Assembly (NCBI RefSeq): GCF_010994095.1
Contig: NZ_WJYO01000001.1
Span: 62,001 to 126,000, forward strand
Length of the DNA: 64,000 nt
Source: Mumia xiangluensis
GTDB lineage: Bacteria > Actinomycetota > Actinomycetes > Propionibacteriales > Nocardioidaceae
Reading direction: 5' to 3'
Below the pieces are notes generated by a model. It saw nothing but the letters and a program-made list of their open reading frames with translations, made no database searches and was not told the DNA's origin. Shown here piece by piece: positions 45,193-52,345 of this stretch. The stretch's first letter is position 1; each line of letters opens with the position of its first letter. The position numbers and the translations under genes are program-made.

Positions 45193-45783
45193 CTACCTCA
45201 CGACGGTGTGCCGGACCCGAGACCGTCCGTGCAGGAGCTCGACCACGACGTCGCTGGCGTCGAGCGCGGAGTCGTCGTGGGTGGCCTGGAGAACCACGCG
45301 CCCCTCGGCGGCGATCTCGGCCAGGATCGCGAGCAGGTCCCGGCGGGTGCCGCAGTCGAGCCCTGTCGTCGGTTCGTCGAGCACGAGCACCGGGGCCTCG
45401 GTCGCGAGGGCGCGGGCGACGAGCGCCCGTTGGACCTGGCCGCCGGACAGCTCGTCGACGCGCCGGCGTGCAAGGTCGACGATCCCCAGCCGTTCCATGG
45501 CGCGGCCGACCGTCGCGCGATCGCGCCGGCGGAGGGGCCGGAGCAGCCCGCGGTGCGCCCACGTTCCCGTCGCGACCAGCCCGCCGACGGTGAGCGGGAG
45601 CCGGGCGTCGACGGCGGTGCGCTGCGGGACATACGCCAGGCGCCCCGGTCGCCACACCTCACCCCGCTCCGGTTCGCGCACGCCGCAGACGACGTCGAGC
45701 AGCGTGGTCTTTCCCGCGCCGTTGCCGCCGGCGAGCGCTGTCACCTCCCCGGCACGGGCTTCGAGGTGGGCGCCACGGAGCAC
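45193..45783 (-). CDS. aztA: Zinc ABC transporter ATP-binding protein AztA-like
   Basis: 196 residues from the first canonical start (GTG, 45781-45783). Walker A GGNGAGKTT, QRTAVDARLPLTVG, signature LSGGQVQR, Walker B VLVLDEPTTGLD and switch ATHDDS are present. The A-loop region that should precede (CDVWFGYPGRP) is encoded in frame upstream of the GTG but no ATG, GTG or TTG occurs before a stop at 45871; a CTG at 45825 may be the true start. Divergent from the aztB permease across a Zur box, which supports zinc as the substrate. Confidence 0.82.
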   Translation of the reverse strand: MLRGAHLEARAGEVTALAGGNGAGKTTLLDVVCGVREPERGEVWRPGRLAYVPQRTAVDARLPLTVGGLVATGTWAHRGLLRPLRRRDRATVGRAMERLGIVDLARRRVDELSGGQVQRALVARALATEAPVLVLDEPTTGLDCGTRRDLLAILAEIAAEGRVVLQATHDDSALDASDVVVELLHGRSRVRHTVVR

Positions 45784-45874
45784 GGGCCTGCCCGGATAGC
45801 CGAACCAGACGTCGCAGGCGTGCAGGTGCGAGGACGGGTTCGTACGAGTGAGCGTGTCGATGTCGACCCCCTAA

Positions 45875-45895
45875 TGGAAATGATTCTCATTCTCA
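45875..45895. promoter_or_regulatory. Zur box in the aztA-aztB divergent region
   Basis: The 21-base sequence starts TGGAAATGATTCTCA and ends TTCTCA, an imperfect palindrome around AATGA/TCATT that matches the actinobacterial Zur operator (TGAnAATGATnnTCATTnTCA-like). It is the only A/T-rich segment of the 130-bp divergent region and lies 17 bp before the aztB GTG, so Zur with zinc would block both directions. Confidence 0.85.
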
Positions 45896-45911
45896 TTATA
45901 GGGTTCTCGAT

Positions 45912-46778
45912 GTGGACCTCCTCCTTGAGCCCTTCACCGTCACCTTCGTCGGGCGGGCCGCCGTCGCCGGCATGCTCGTCGCGGTCACCTGCGCCTGCGC
46001 CGGCACGTGGGTGGTGCTCCGAGGCACGGCCTTCCTCGGCGACGCGATGGCGCACGGGATGCTGCCCGGCGTCGCGGTCGCCGCGCTCGTCGGCGCGCCG
46101 CTCCATCTCGGAGCGGCGGCGGCGGCGGCCACGATGGCGCTGGGGGTCACCGGGCTCCGGCGCCACCCGAGGCTCGGCGGAGACACCGCGGTCGGCCTGC
46201 TCCTCGTCGGCATGCTCGCGCTGGGCGTGATCGTCGTGTCCGCGTCGCCGTCGTTCGCGGTCGACCTGACGGCGTACCTGTTCGGCGACGTCCTCGGCGT
46301 CCGACCCGGCGAGCTCGTGCTGCTCGCCGTGGTCGCCGCGGTCACCATCGCGGTGACCGCCGTCGGGCACCGCGCGTTCCTTCTCGCAGCCGTCGACGAG
46401 CGCATCGCCCGGACGACCGGTCTGCACCCCCGTGCCGCACAAGCAGCACTGCTCGGCCTCCTGACCGCGGCCATCGTCGCGTCGTTCAGCGTCGTGGGCA
46501 CGCTTCTCGTGCTCGGGATGCTCGTCGCTCCCCCGGCCGCGGCGGTCCTGTGGACCTCACGTGTCGTCACTGCCATGACGCTCGCGGCCGCGCTCGGGTG
46601 TGCCGCCGTGGTCATCGGGCTGCTCGTCTCCTGGCACGCCTCGACAGCCGCCGGCGCGACGGTCGCCGCCACCGCCGTCGCCCTCTTCGCCGTCTCGCTC
46701 CTCGCCTCGCTCGTCCGTGACCGACGCGCCGCGACGACCGCAGCCCCGTCATCGATCGAAGGGACCGTTCCCGCATGA
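45912..46778 (+). CDS. aztB: Zinc ABC transporter permease AztB-like
   Basis: 288 residues, ABC-3/ZnuB family: eight to nine hydrophobic helices, with RGTAFLGDAMAHGMLPGVAVA near residue 38 (the conserved D-A-x-A-H motif), VDLTAYLFGDVLGV and VGTLLVLGMLVAPPAAA. It forms the homodimeric channel for Zn2+ (or Mn2+). GTG start at 45912, a few bases downstream of the Zur box. Its stop overlaps the next gene by ATGA. Confidence 0.88.
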   Translation: MDLLLEPFTVTFVGRAAVAGMLVAVTCACAGTWVVLRGTAFLGDAMAHGMLPGVAVAALVGAPLHLGAAAAAATMALGVTGLRRHPRLGGDTAVGLLLVGMLALGVIVVSASPSFAVDLTAYLFGDVLGVRPGELVLLAVVAAVTIAVTAVGHRAFLLAAVDERIARTTGLHPRAAQAALLGLLTAAIVASFSVVGTLLVLGMLVAPPAAAVLWTSRVVTAMTLAAALGCAAVVIGLLVSWHASTAAGATVAATAVALFAVSLLASLVRDRRAATTAAPSSIEGTVPA

Positions 46779-47962
46779 GAACCCGTACGGCAGCAGCCGC
46801 GCTCGCCCTCGCACTCGCGCTCACCTCCTGCGCCACCGACCCGCCGGGCGCCGTAACCCCGCCGGAGTCCGGTCATGGCGAGGCCGAGGGCGCAACCGAG
46901 GAGGCGGAGGCCCAGCACCGGGTCGTCGTCGCGGAGCCGGGCGGCGACCTCGCCGTGATCGACCTGCTGGACGAGTCGGTCGAGATCGTCACCGCAGGGG
47001 CCGCCGTGCGAGGCCTGACGACCGACGGCAGGTTCGCCTACGCACGGACCGACGACGGCCTGTCGGTCGTCGACGCCGGGACCTGGACGTGGCCGCACGG
47101 CGACCACAACCACTACTACCGCGGAGCGGTCCAGGACCTCGGACGGCACGACCTGGGCGACGGGCACGTCGACGGCGCCTTCGGGCTGCCGACGGTCGCG
47201 TTCGACGACGACACCGGAACCGCGGTCGTCGTCGACCGGGCGCCGCTCGAGGAAGGCGAGGTCTCCGTGTCCGAGCCGATCGGCCGGGGGCCCACCCACC
47301 ACGGCTTCGCGCTCGCTCTCGGTGACCGGGTGCTCGTGTCGACGACCAGCGGGGACGAGCTGCCCGACGGCATCACGTCGTACGACCTCGCCGGCCGTAG
47401 CGGCACCGCGCTCGACCTCCCGTGCACCGACCTCCACGGCGCTGCCCGCGTGGGTGAGCAGATCGTCGTCGGGTGCGACTCCGGCGCCCTGGTCGTCGAC
47501 GGGGTGCGCGCGGACCTCGTTCCGTACCCCCAGGGGACCCCGGCCGAGGAACGCGCCTGGTCCTTCGCGCACCGTCCGCGCAGCACCGAGCTCGCGGCCG
47601 TACGAGGCTCGGCGGGTGCCTGGTCGCTCGACGTCGCCGACCGCCGGTGGACCAGGGTCGACTCCCCAGGAGCTGTCGCCGCCACCGCCCTCGGCGCCGG
47701 CGCCGGCACGCTGACGCTCGACGCCGGAGGCACCGTGCGGCACTTCGACAACGACGGCGTCGAGGTCGCCGCGAATCCGCTGCTCGATCGCGTCGATCCG
47801 TTGCATGCTCCGACGATCGCGGTCGACGCCGCGCGGGCCTACGTCAACGACGCCGCCCGCGGCGTCGTCCACGAGATCGACTGGGCCGACGGCCTGCGTG
47901 TGGCGCGCGCGCTCGGGACCGGCGACGTGTCCCCGACGTACCTCGTGGAGACGGGATGGTGA
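46775..47962 (+). CDS. AztD-like beta-propeller lipoprotein (first paralogue)
   Basis: 395 residues. Lipoprotein signal (lipobox LTSCAT), a His/Glu-containing linker, then repeated beta-strand units typical of a propeller. It has a histidine cluster (WPHGDHNHYY near residue 108), THHGFAL and a Cys pair with the pattern C-x3-HG ... GCDSGAL that is shared with the downstream AztD. It sits between permease and binding protein with ATGA overlaps on both sides, so it is part of the zinc operon. By homology it probably hands zinc to, or holds it for, the binding protein. It could instead be an unassigned lineage-specific member of the system. Confidence 0.75.
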   Translation: MRTRTAAAALALALALTSCATDPPGAVTPPESGHGEAEGATEEAEAQHRVVVAEPGGDLAVIDLLDESVEIVTAGAAVRGLTTDGRFAYARTDDGLSVVDAGTWTWPHGDHNHYYRGAVQDLGRHDLGDGHVDGAFGLPTVAFDDDTGTAVVVDRAPLEEGEVSVSEPIGRGPTHHGFALALGDRVLVSTTSGDELPDGITSYDLAGRSGTALDLPCTDLHGAARVGEQIVVGCDSGALVVDGVRADLVPYPQGTPAEERAWSFAHRPRSTELAAVRGSAGAWSLDVADRRWTRVDSPGAVAATALGAGAGTLTLDAGGTVRHFDNDGVEVAANPLLDRVDPLHAPTIAVDAARAYVNDAARGVVHEIDWADGLRVARALGTGDVSPTYLVETGW

Positions 47963-48873
47963 GGCGTCTCGCGGTCCTCGTGGCCGCAATCATCAGCGCC
48001 GTCGCCTCACTGACCGCGTGCGGCGCGGTGACCCGCGACGCAGGCCCGACCGTCGTCGTGACGACCAACATCCTCGGCGACGTCGTCTCCGAGGTCGTCG
48101 GTGACGAGGCGGAGGTGGTGGTCCTCATGCCACCGGCGGCGGACCCGCACTCGTTCGAGATCTCCGCTCGCACGGCGGCGACGGTCGAAGGTGCGGACCT
48201 CGTCGTGTCGAACGGGCTCGGGCTCGAGGAGGGCATCCAGAACACCGTCGACGCCGCGGCGGATGCCGGCGTCGCGGTGCTCCCGGTGGCCGAGCGGACC
48301 GACCCGCTGCCCTACGCCGCCGGCGACTCCGCCGGTCAACATGATCCACACTTCTGGACGGACCCGGTCCGGGTCCGCACGGCCGTACGCCTCGTCGCCG
48401 ACCAGGTCACCGCGCACGTGCCCGGCGTGGACGCGACCGTGATCGCGCGACAGGCGGCCTCGTACGAGCGGGAGCTGGACGCGCTCGACGCCGAGATGCG
48501 GACCGCGTTCGGCGCGATCCCGGCCGACCGCCGCAACCTCGTGACGAACCACCACGTGCTCGGCTACCTCGCGGACCGGTACGGCTTCGAGGTCGTCGGC
48601 GCGGTGATCCCGAGCGGCACGACTCTCGCCTCCCCGAGCGCGGCCGATCTCGACGACCTCGCGACCACGGTCCGGCGCACCGGCGTACCCGCGGTGTTCG
48701 CCGACTCGTCACAGCCGGACCGCCTCGCCCAGGTGCTCGCCGAGACGGCGCGCATCGACGTCGAGGTGGTGCCGCTCTACTCCGAGTCCCTCACCGCCGA
48801 CGGCGAGGCCTCCACCTATCTCGGGATGATGCGCGCCAACGCCGCCGCCATCGCCCGTGGACTCACCCCCTGA
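47956..48873 (+). CDS. aztC: Zinc ABC transporter substrate-binding lipoprotein AztC-like
   Basis: 305 residues of the cluster A-I metal-binding proteins (ZnuA/AztC). Lipoprotein signal with lipobox SLTACG; the fold begins TVVVTTNILGDVVSEVVG. Candidate zinc ligands in order: His in PPAADPHSFEIS, His in GQHDPHFWTDP, His in NLVTNHHVLGYLADRYGF and Asp in VFADSSQPD. There is no long His-rich loop as in ZnuA, in line with the chaperone-assisted AztC type. The ATG at 47956 overlaps the previous stop by 7 bases. Confidence 0.88.
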   Translation: MVRRLAVLVAAIISAVASLTACGAVTRDAGPTVVVTTNILGDVVSEVVGDEAEVVVLMPPAADPHSFEISARTAATVEGADLVVSNGLGLEEGIQNTVDAAADAGVAVLPVAERTDPLPYAAGDSAGQHDPHFWTDPVRVRTAVRLVADQVTAHVPGVDATVIARQAASYERELDALDAEMRTAFGAIPADRRNLVTNHHVLGYLADRYGFEVVGAVIPSGTTLASPSAADLDDLATTVRRTGVPAVFADSSQPDRLAQVLAETARIDVEVVPLYSESLTADGEASTYLGMMRANAAAIARGLTP

Positions 48874-48915
48874 TCGCGGCCGAACCCGGCCGACACCACC
48901 ACGGAAGGAACACTC

Positions 48916-50091
48916 GTGCGCACACCACGCATGGCTCTCGTCCCGCTCGCCCTGACTGGGGCACTGATCCTCGCCGCCTGCGGCAGCGAGACCGACGACG
49001 GCGCAGCAGCGGACTCAGGCTCCGAGAAGCACGTCTCCGCGCCACTCGTCACGACGTACGACGGCGGGCTGCTCGTGCTCGACGGCTCGACGCTGGACGT
49101 CGTCGAGGACATCCCGCTCGACGGCTTCAACCGGGTCAACCCCGCCGGCACCGACGAGCACGTGCTCGTGTCCACAGCAGACGGATTCCGTGTGCTCGAC
49201 GCAGCCGCAGGCGAGCTGACCGATGTCACGTTCGCCGCCGACACGCCAGGCCACGTCGTCCGTCACGCCGACCGCGCGGTGCTGTTCGCCGACGGGACGG
49301 GCGAGATCACCGTCTTCGACCCGCACGACCTCGAGGGCGGCGAGCTCCCCGAGACGGAGACCCACCAGACCCCCGAGGCACACCACGGCGTCGCCGTCCA
49401 GCTCGAGGACGGGCACCTGCTGACGACGCTCGGCAACCCCGACACCCGGGTCGGTGCCCGCGTCGTCGACGCCGACGGCACGGAGGTCGCCCGGGCGGAG
49501 AGCTGCCCCGGGGTCCACGGCGAGGCCACCGCCGAGGGTGAGGTCGTCGTGCTGGGGTGTGAGGACGGAATCCTGAAGTACGCCGACGGCGAGTTCACCA
49601 AGATCGCCAGCCCCACGCCGTACGGGCGGATCGGCAACCAGGCAGGCTCGGACCACTCGCCGATCGTGCTCGGCGACTACAAGTCGGACCCCGACGCCGA
49701 GCGCGAGCAGCCCACGCGCGTGTCGCTGATCGACACCCGCACCGACGCGCTCCAGCTGGTCGACCTGCCCGCGAGCTACACGTTCCGGTCTCTCGGCCGT
49801 GGACCGGACGGCGAGGCGCTCGTGCTCGGCACCGACGGCAAGCTCCACGTCATCGACCCGGAGTCGGCCCGCATCGAGCTGTCGGTCGACGTCATCGCCG
49901 AGCCGTGGACGGAGCCGTTGGACTGGCAGCAGCCGCGCCCGACCCTCTTCGTCCGCGATCACACGGCGTACGTGAGCGATCCGGCGGCGAAGGAGATCCA
50001 CGCCGTCGACCTCACGTCGTGGGAGGTCACGGCGACGGGCGAGCTCGACGTCACGCCGAACGAGCTGAGCGGCACGGTGCACGCGCACTGA
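48916..50091 (+). CDS. aztD: Zinc metallochaperone AztD-like lipoprotein
   Basis: 391 residues. Lipobox ILAACG, acidic linker, then a propeller-like repeat domain. The Cys pair in AESCPGVHGEAT ... VVVLGCEDGILK is the conserved AztD disulfide region, and HH pairs occur in TPEAHHGVAV and the C-terminal VHAH. AztD transfers Zn2+ to AztC in the periplasm-equivalent space of studied organisms. The GTG is preceded by GGAAGGA. Last gene of the zinc operon, followed by a strong hairpin. A second, shorter-spaced paralogue lies two genes upstream. Confidence 0.83.
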   Translation: MRTPRMALVPLALTGALILAACGSETDDGAAADSGSEKHVSAPLVTTYDGGLLVLDGSTLDVVEDIPLDGFNRVNPAGTDEHVLVSTADGFRVLDAAAGELTDVTFAADTPGHVVRHADRAVLFADGTGEITVFDPHDLEGGELPETETHQTPEAHHGVAVQLEDGHLLTTLGNPDTRVGARVVDADGTEVARAESCPGVHGEATAEGEVVVLGCEDGILKYADGEFTKIASPTPYGRIGNQAGSDHSPIVLGDYKSDPDAEREQPTRVSLIDTRTDALQLVDLPASYTFRSLGRGPDGEALVLGTDGKLHVIDPESARIELSVDVIAEPWTEPLDWQQPRPTLFVRDHTAYVSDPAAKEIHAVDLTSWEVTATGELDVTPNELSGTVHAH

Positions 50092-50106
50092 TCCGCACCA
50101 CCCGTA

Positions 50107-50150
50107 CGACGGCCGGACTGCCCGCGGAGACCTCGGGGGTCCGGCCGTCG
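50107..50150. terminator. Bidirectional hairpin between aztD and the DUF2809 gene
   Basis: Perfect 12-base arms CGACGGCCGGAC (50107-50118) and GTCCGGCCGTCG (50139-50150) with a 20-base loop lie between two convergent stop codons, the expected place for a shared terminator. Confidence 0.8.
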
Positions 50151-50156
50151 CGCGGG

Positions 50157-50549
50157 TCAGGCGCTCGGGTCGGTCCCCCGGCTCCCTGCCCGAGCGACGA
50201 CCGCGCACAGCACGCCGCCGAGCGCCGCACCCACGGCGTACCGCAGCAGGTCCTGTGCCCAGAACGTCGTCCCGAGCACGAGCCGGACTGGTGGCCAGCG
50301 GTCGGCGAGCGCAGCCGGGACGCCGGTGAGCTGGAAGAGCTCGACGGCCACGCACACCGCGAAGCCGACGGCCACGGCGACCGGCGGCGAGGTGCGCGGC
50401 CGCAGCACCACGACGAGCAGGACGACCAGCGTCGCGTAGAGCGCGTCCCCGACCGGGCCGCCGACCGGAGCGGGCAGGGCGGCTCTCGCGAGGAGGCCGC
50501 CGACAACCACGCCGACGAGGGCGAAGGACGTCACGCGGCGAGAGCTCAT
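50157..50549 (-). CDS. DUF2809 family membrane protein
   Basis: 130 residues with four hydrophobic segments and the conserved AVELFQLTGVPAAL and LGTTFWAQDLLRYAVGAALG stretches of DUF2809. Function unknown. The ATG at 50547-50549 is about 14 bp from the riboswitch promoter that drives cobG in the other direction. Confidence 0.75.
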   Translation of the reverse strand: MSSRRVTSFALVGVVVGGLLARAALPAPVGGPVGDALYATLVVLLVVVLRPRTSPPVAVAVGFAVCVAVELFQLTGVPAALADRWPPVRLVLGTTFWAQDLLRYAVGAALGGVLCAVVARAGSRGTDPSA

Positions 50550-50562
50550 CGGGTCGAGATGT

Positions 50563-50740
50563 TAGGTTCTCAGTGCCAGTCGTACCCACCTTGGGTCAGG
50601 GAATCCGGTGAGACTCCGGAGCTGACGCGCAGCGGTGAGGGTGACGGGCGTGGCACGTTGCCACTGGGCGTTTCCTCTCGCGATGGCGCCTGGGAAGGCG
50701 CCACGTCCGGGTGATCCCGAGTCCGAAGACCTGCTGGCCC
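50563..50740 (+). promoter_or_regulatory. Cobalamin riboswitch 3 with -10 element, upstream of cobG
   Basis: -10 TAGGTT (50563-50568); then GCCAGTCGTACCC, GGGAATCCGGTGAGACTCC, CTGACGCGCAGCGGTGA, the B12 box GCCACTG (50660-50666) and CCGAGTCCGAAGACCTGCTGG (to 50737). It differs from riboswitch 1 mainly in the peripheral loop between the B12 box and the terminal stem. The cobG ATG is about 70 nt further on. Confidence 0.93.
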
Positions 50741-50807
50741 TCCCGGCGACCGCCCGGAGGTCGCCGCCGGATCCCGCGCTACGGGTCCCTGACCTCGAGA
50801 GACACCC

Positions 50808-51686
50808 GTGACGACGTCCCGCTCCTACCCTGATCGATGCCCCGGCGTGCTGCGCCCGTGGCTGGCCGAGGACGGCGCGATCGTGCGCGTGAGGGTGCCG
50901 GGCGGCAAGGTCGGTACGACGGCGCTGGGCGCGCTGCTCGACGTGGCCGAGCGCTGGGGCGACGGCAAGGTCCTCCTGACGTCCCGCGCGAACCTGCAGC
51001 TGCGCGCGCTCCCGACCGTCGGCGACCAGGTGCCGGGCGACGTGGTCGCGGCGATCGAGGCCGCGGGCCTGCTGCCCAGCCGGTCCCACGAGCGGATCCG
51101 CAACGTGGTGGTCTCTCCCCTGACGGGACGGCTCGGCGGGCTGGCCGACCTCCGCCCGGCCGTACGCGCGCTCGACGCGGTGCTCACCGCCGACCCCGCG
51201 CTCGCCGCACTTCCCGGACGGTTCCTCTTCGTGCTCGACGACGGGGGCGGTGACGTCGTCGACCGCCCGCTCGACCTCGGCCTGATGGCCATCGACGCCG
51301 AGCGGGCCCAGCTCCGTACAGGGTCCGACGTCTGGGGACCTGTCGTCCCGCTCGACGAGTCCGCCGACGCCGTGGCCGACCTCGCCCGCGCGTTCCTCGA
51401 CCACCGTGGCGACGGCGAGGACGCGTGGTGGCACGTCGACGAGCTGCACCACGCCGGGGGACGGCTCCTCGACCCGTGGCCTCGCGAGGCGTCGCACCGG
51501 ACGACCCCGCCACCGCCGTACGGGTTGCTCGGCCAGGACGACGGGCGCACCGCGGTGCACGTCGCCGTCCCCGAAGGCCTGCTGACCCGCGACCTCTTCG
51601 GCACGCTCGAGGCGTCCGGCGCGGGCACGCTCGTCGTCACGCCGTGGCGAAGCATCGTCGCCGTCGACCTGGAGACCTCGTCATGA
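50808..51686 (+). CDS. cobG: CobG-like precorrin-3B synthase family protein, short form lacking cluster cysteines
   Basis: 292 residues. It has the nitrite/sulfite reductase ferredoxin-like half domain (VRVRVPGGKVGTTALGALL, KVLLTSRANLQLRALP) and the R-I-R-N-V-V-V-SPLTG segment that follows it in CobG. CobG normally oxidises precorrin-3A using a 4Fe-4S centre and is 360-460 residues. Here there is only one cysteine (RCPGV near residue 11), so a four-Cys cluster cannot form. Either another protein supplies the redox centre or the activity differs. It starts the riboswitch-controlled cobG-cobH-cobIJ operon and overlaps cobH by ATGA. Confidence 0.75.
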   Translation: MTTSRSYPDRCPGVLRPWLAEDGAIVRVRVPGGKVGTTALGALLDVAERWGDGKVLLTSRANLQLRALPTVGDQVPGDVVAAIEAAGLLPSRSHERIRNVVVSPLTGRLGGLADLRPAVRALDAVLTADPALAALPGRFLFVLDDGGGDVVDRPLDLGLMAIDAERAQLRTGSDVWGPVVPLDESADAVADLARAFLDHRGDGEDAWWHVDELHHAGGRLLDPWPREASHRTTPPPPYGLLGQDDGRTAVHVAVPEGLLTRDLFGTLEASGAGTLVVTPWRSIVAVDLETSS

Positions 51687-52345
51687 CCTTCGCCCCACCG
51701 ACCCGCCGCTACACCTACGAGGGCGACGGCGCGTCGATCTACGTCGACTCGTTCGCGACGATCCGGCGCGAGAGCGACCTCGCGCACGTGCCGGCGGACG
51801 CGGAGAAGGTCGCCGTGCGGATGATCCACGCCTGCGGACAGACCGACCTCGCGCGCGACCTCGTGATCCATCCAGGCCTCGTCGCGGCAGCGCGTACGGC
51901 GTTGCAGTCCGGGGCGCCGATCCTCACCGACGCGCACATGGTCGCCTCCGGGGTGACTCGCGCACGGCTGCCGCAGGACAACGACGTGGTGTGCACGCTG
52001 CGTGACGCCACGGTGCCGGACCTGGCTGCGGAGTGGGGTACGACGCGGTCGGCCGCCGCCGTCTCGCTGTGGGGCGAGCGGCTCGACGGCGCCGTCGTCG
52101 CGATCGGCAACGCCCCGACCGCGCTGTTCCACCTGCTCGAGATGCTCGTCGACGGCGCACCGCGGCCCGCCGCGATCATCGGCGTCCCGGTCGGGTTCGT
52201 CGGTGCAGCGGAGTCGAAGGAGGCGCTGGTCTCGCTCGCAGCCGAGCACGGGATCGACGTGCCGTACCTCGTCGTACGCGGCCGCCGCGGCGGCTCGGCC
52301 ATGGCCGCGTCCGCGCTGAACGCCCTCGCCCAGGAGCGCGAGTGA
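51683..52345 (+). CDS. cobH: Precorrin-8X methylmutase
   Basis: 220 residues with the CobH/CbiC signatures: ESFATIRRE-like DSFATIRRESDL, AVRMIHACGQTDLARDLVIHPG (catalytic His region), PILTDAHMVASGV, AIGNAPTALFHLLEML and GVPVGFVGAAESKEAL. It moves the C-11 methyl to C-12, giving hydrogenobyrinic acid. Both ends overlap neighbours by 4 bp, showing coupled translation. Confidence 0.93.
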   Translation: MTFAPPTRRYTYEGDGASIYVDSFATIRRESDLAHVPADAEKVAVRMIHACGQTDLARDLVIHPGLVAAARTALQSGAPILTDAHMVASGVTRARLPQDNDVVCTLRDATVPDLAAEWGTTRSAAAVSLWGERLDGAVVAIGNAPTALFHLLEMLVDGAPRPAAIIGVPVGFVGAAESKEALVSLAAEHGIDVPYLVVRGRRGGSAMAASALNALAQERE

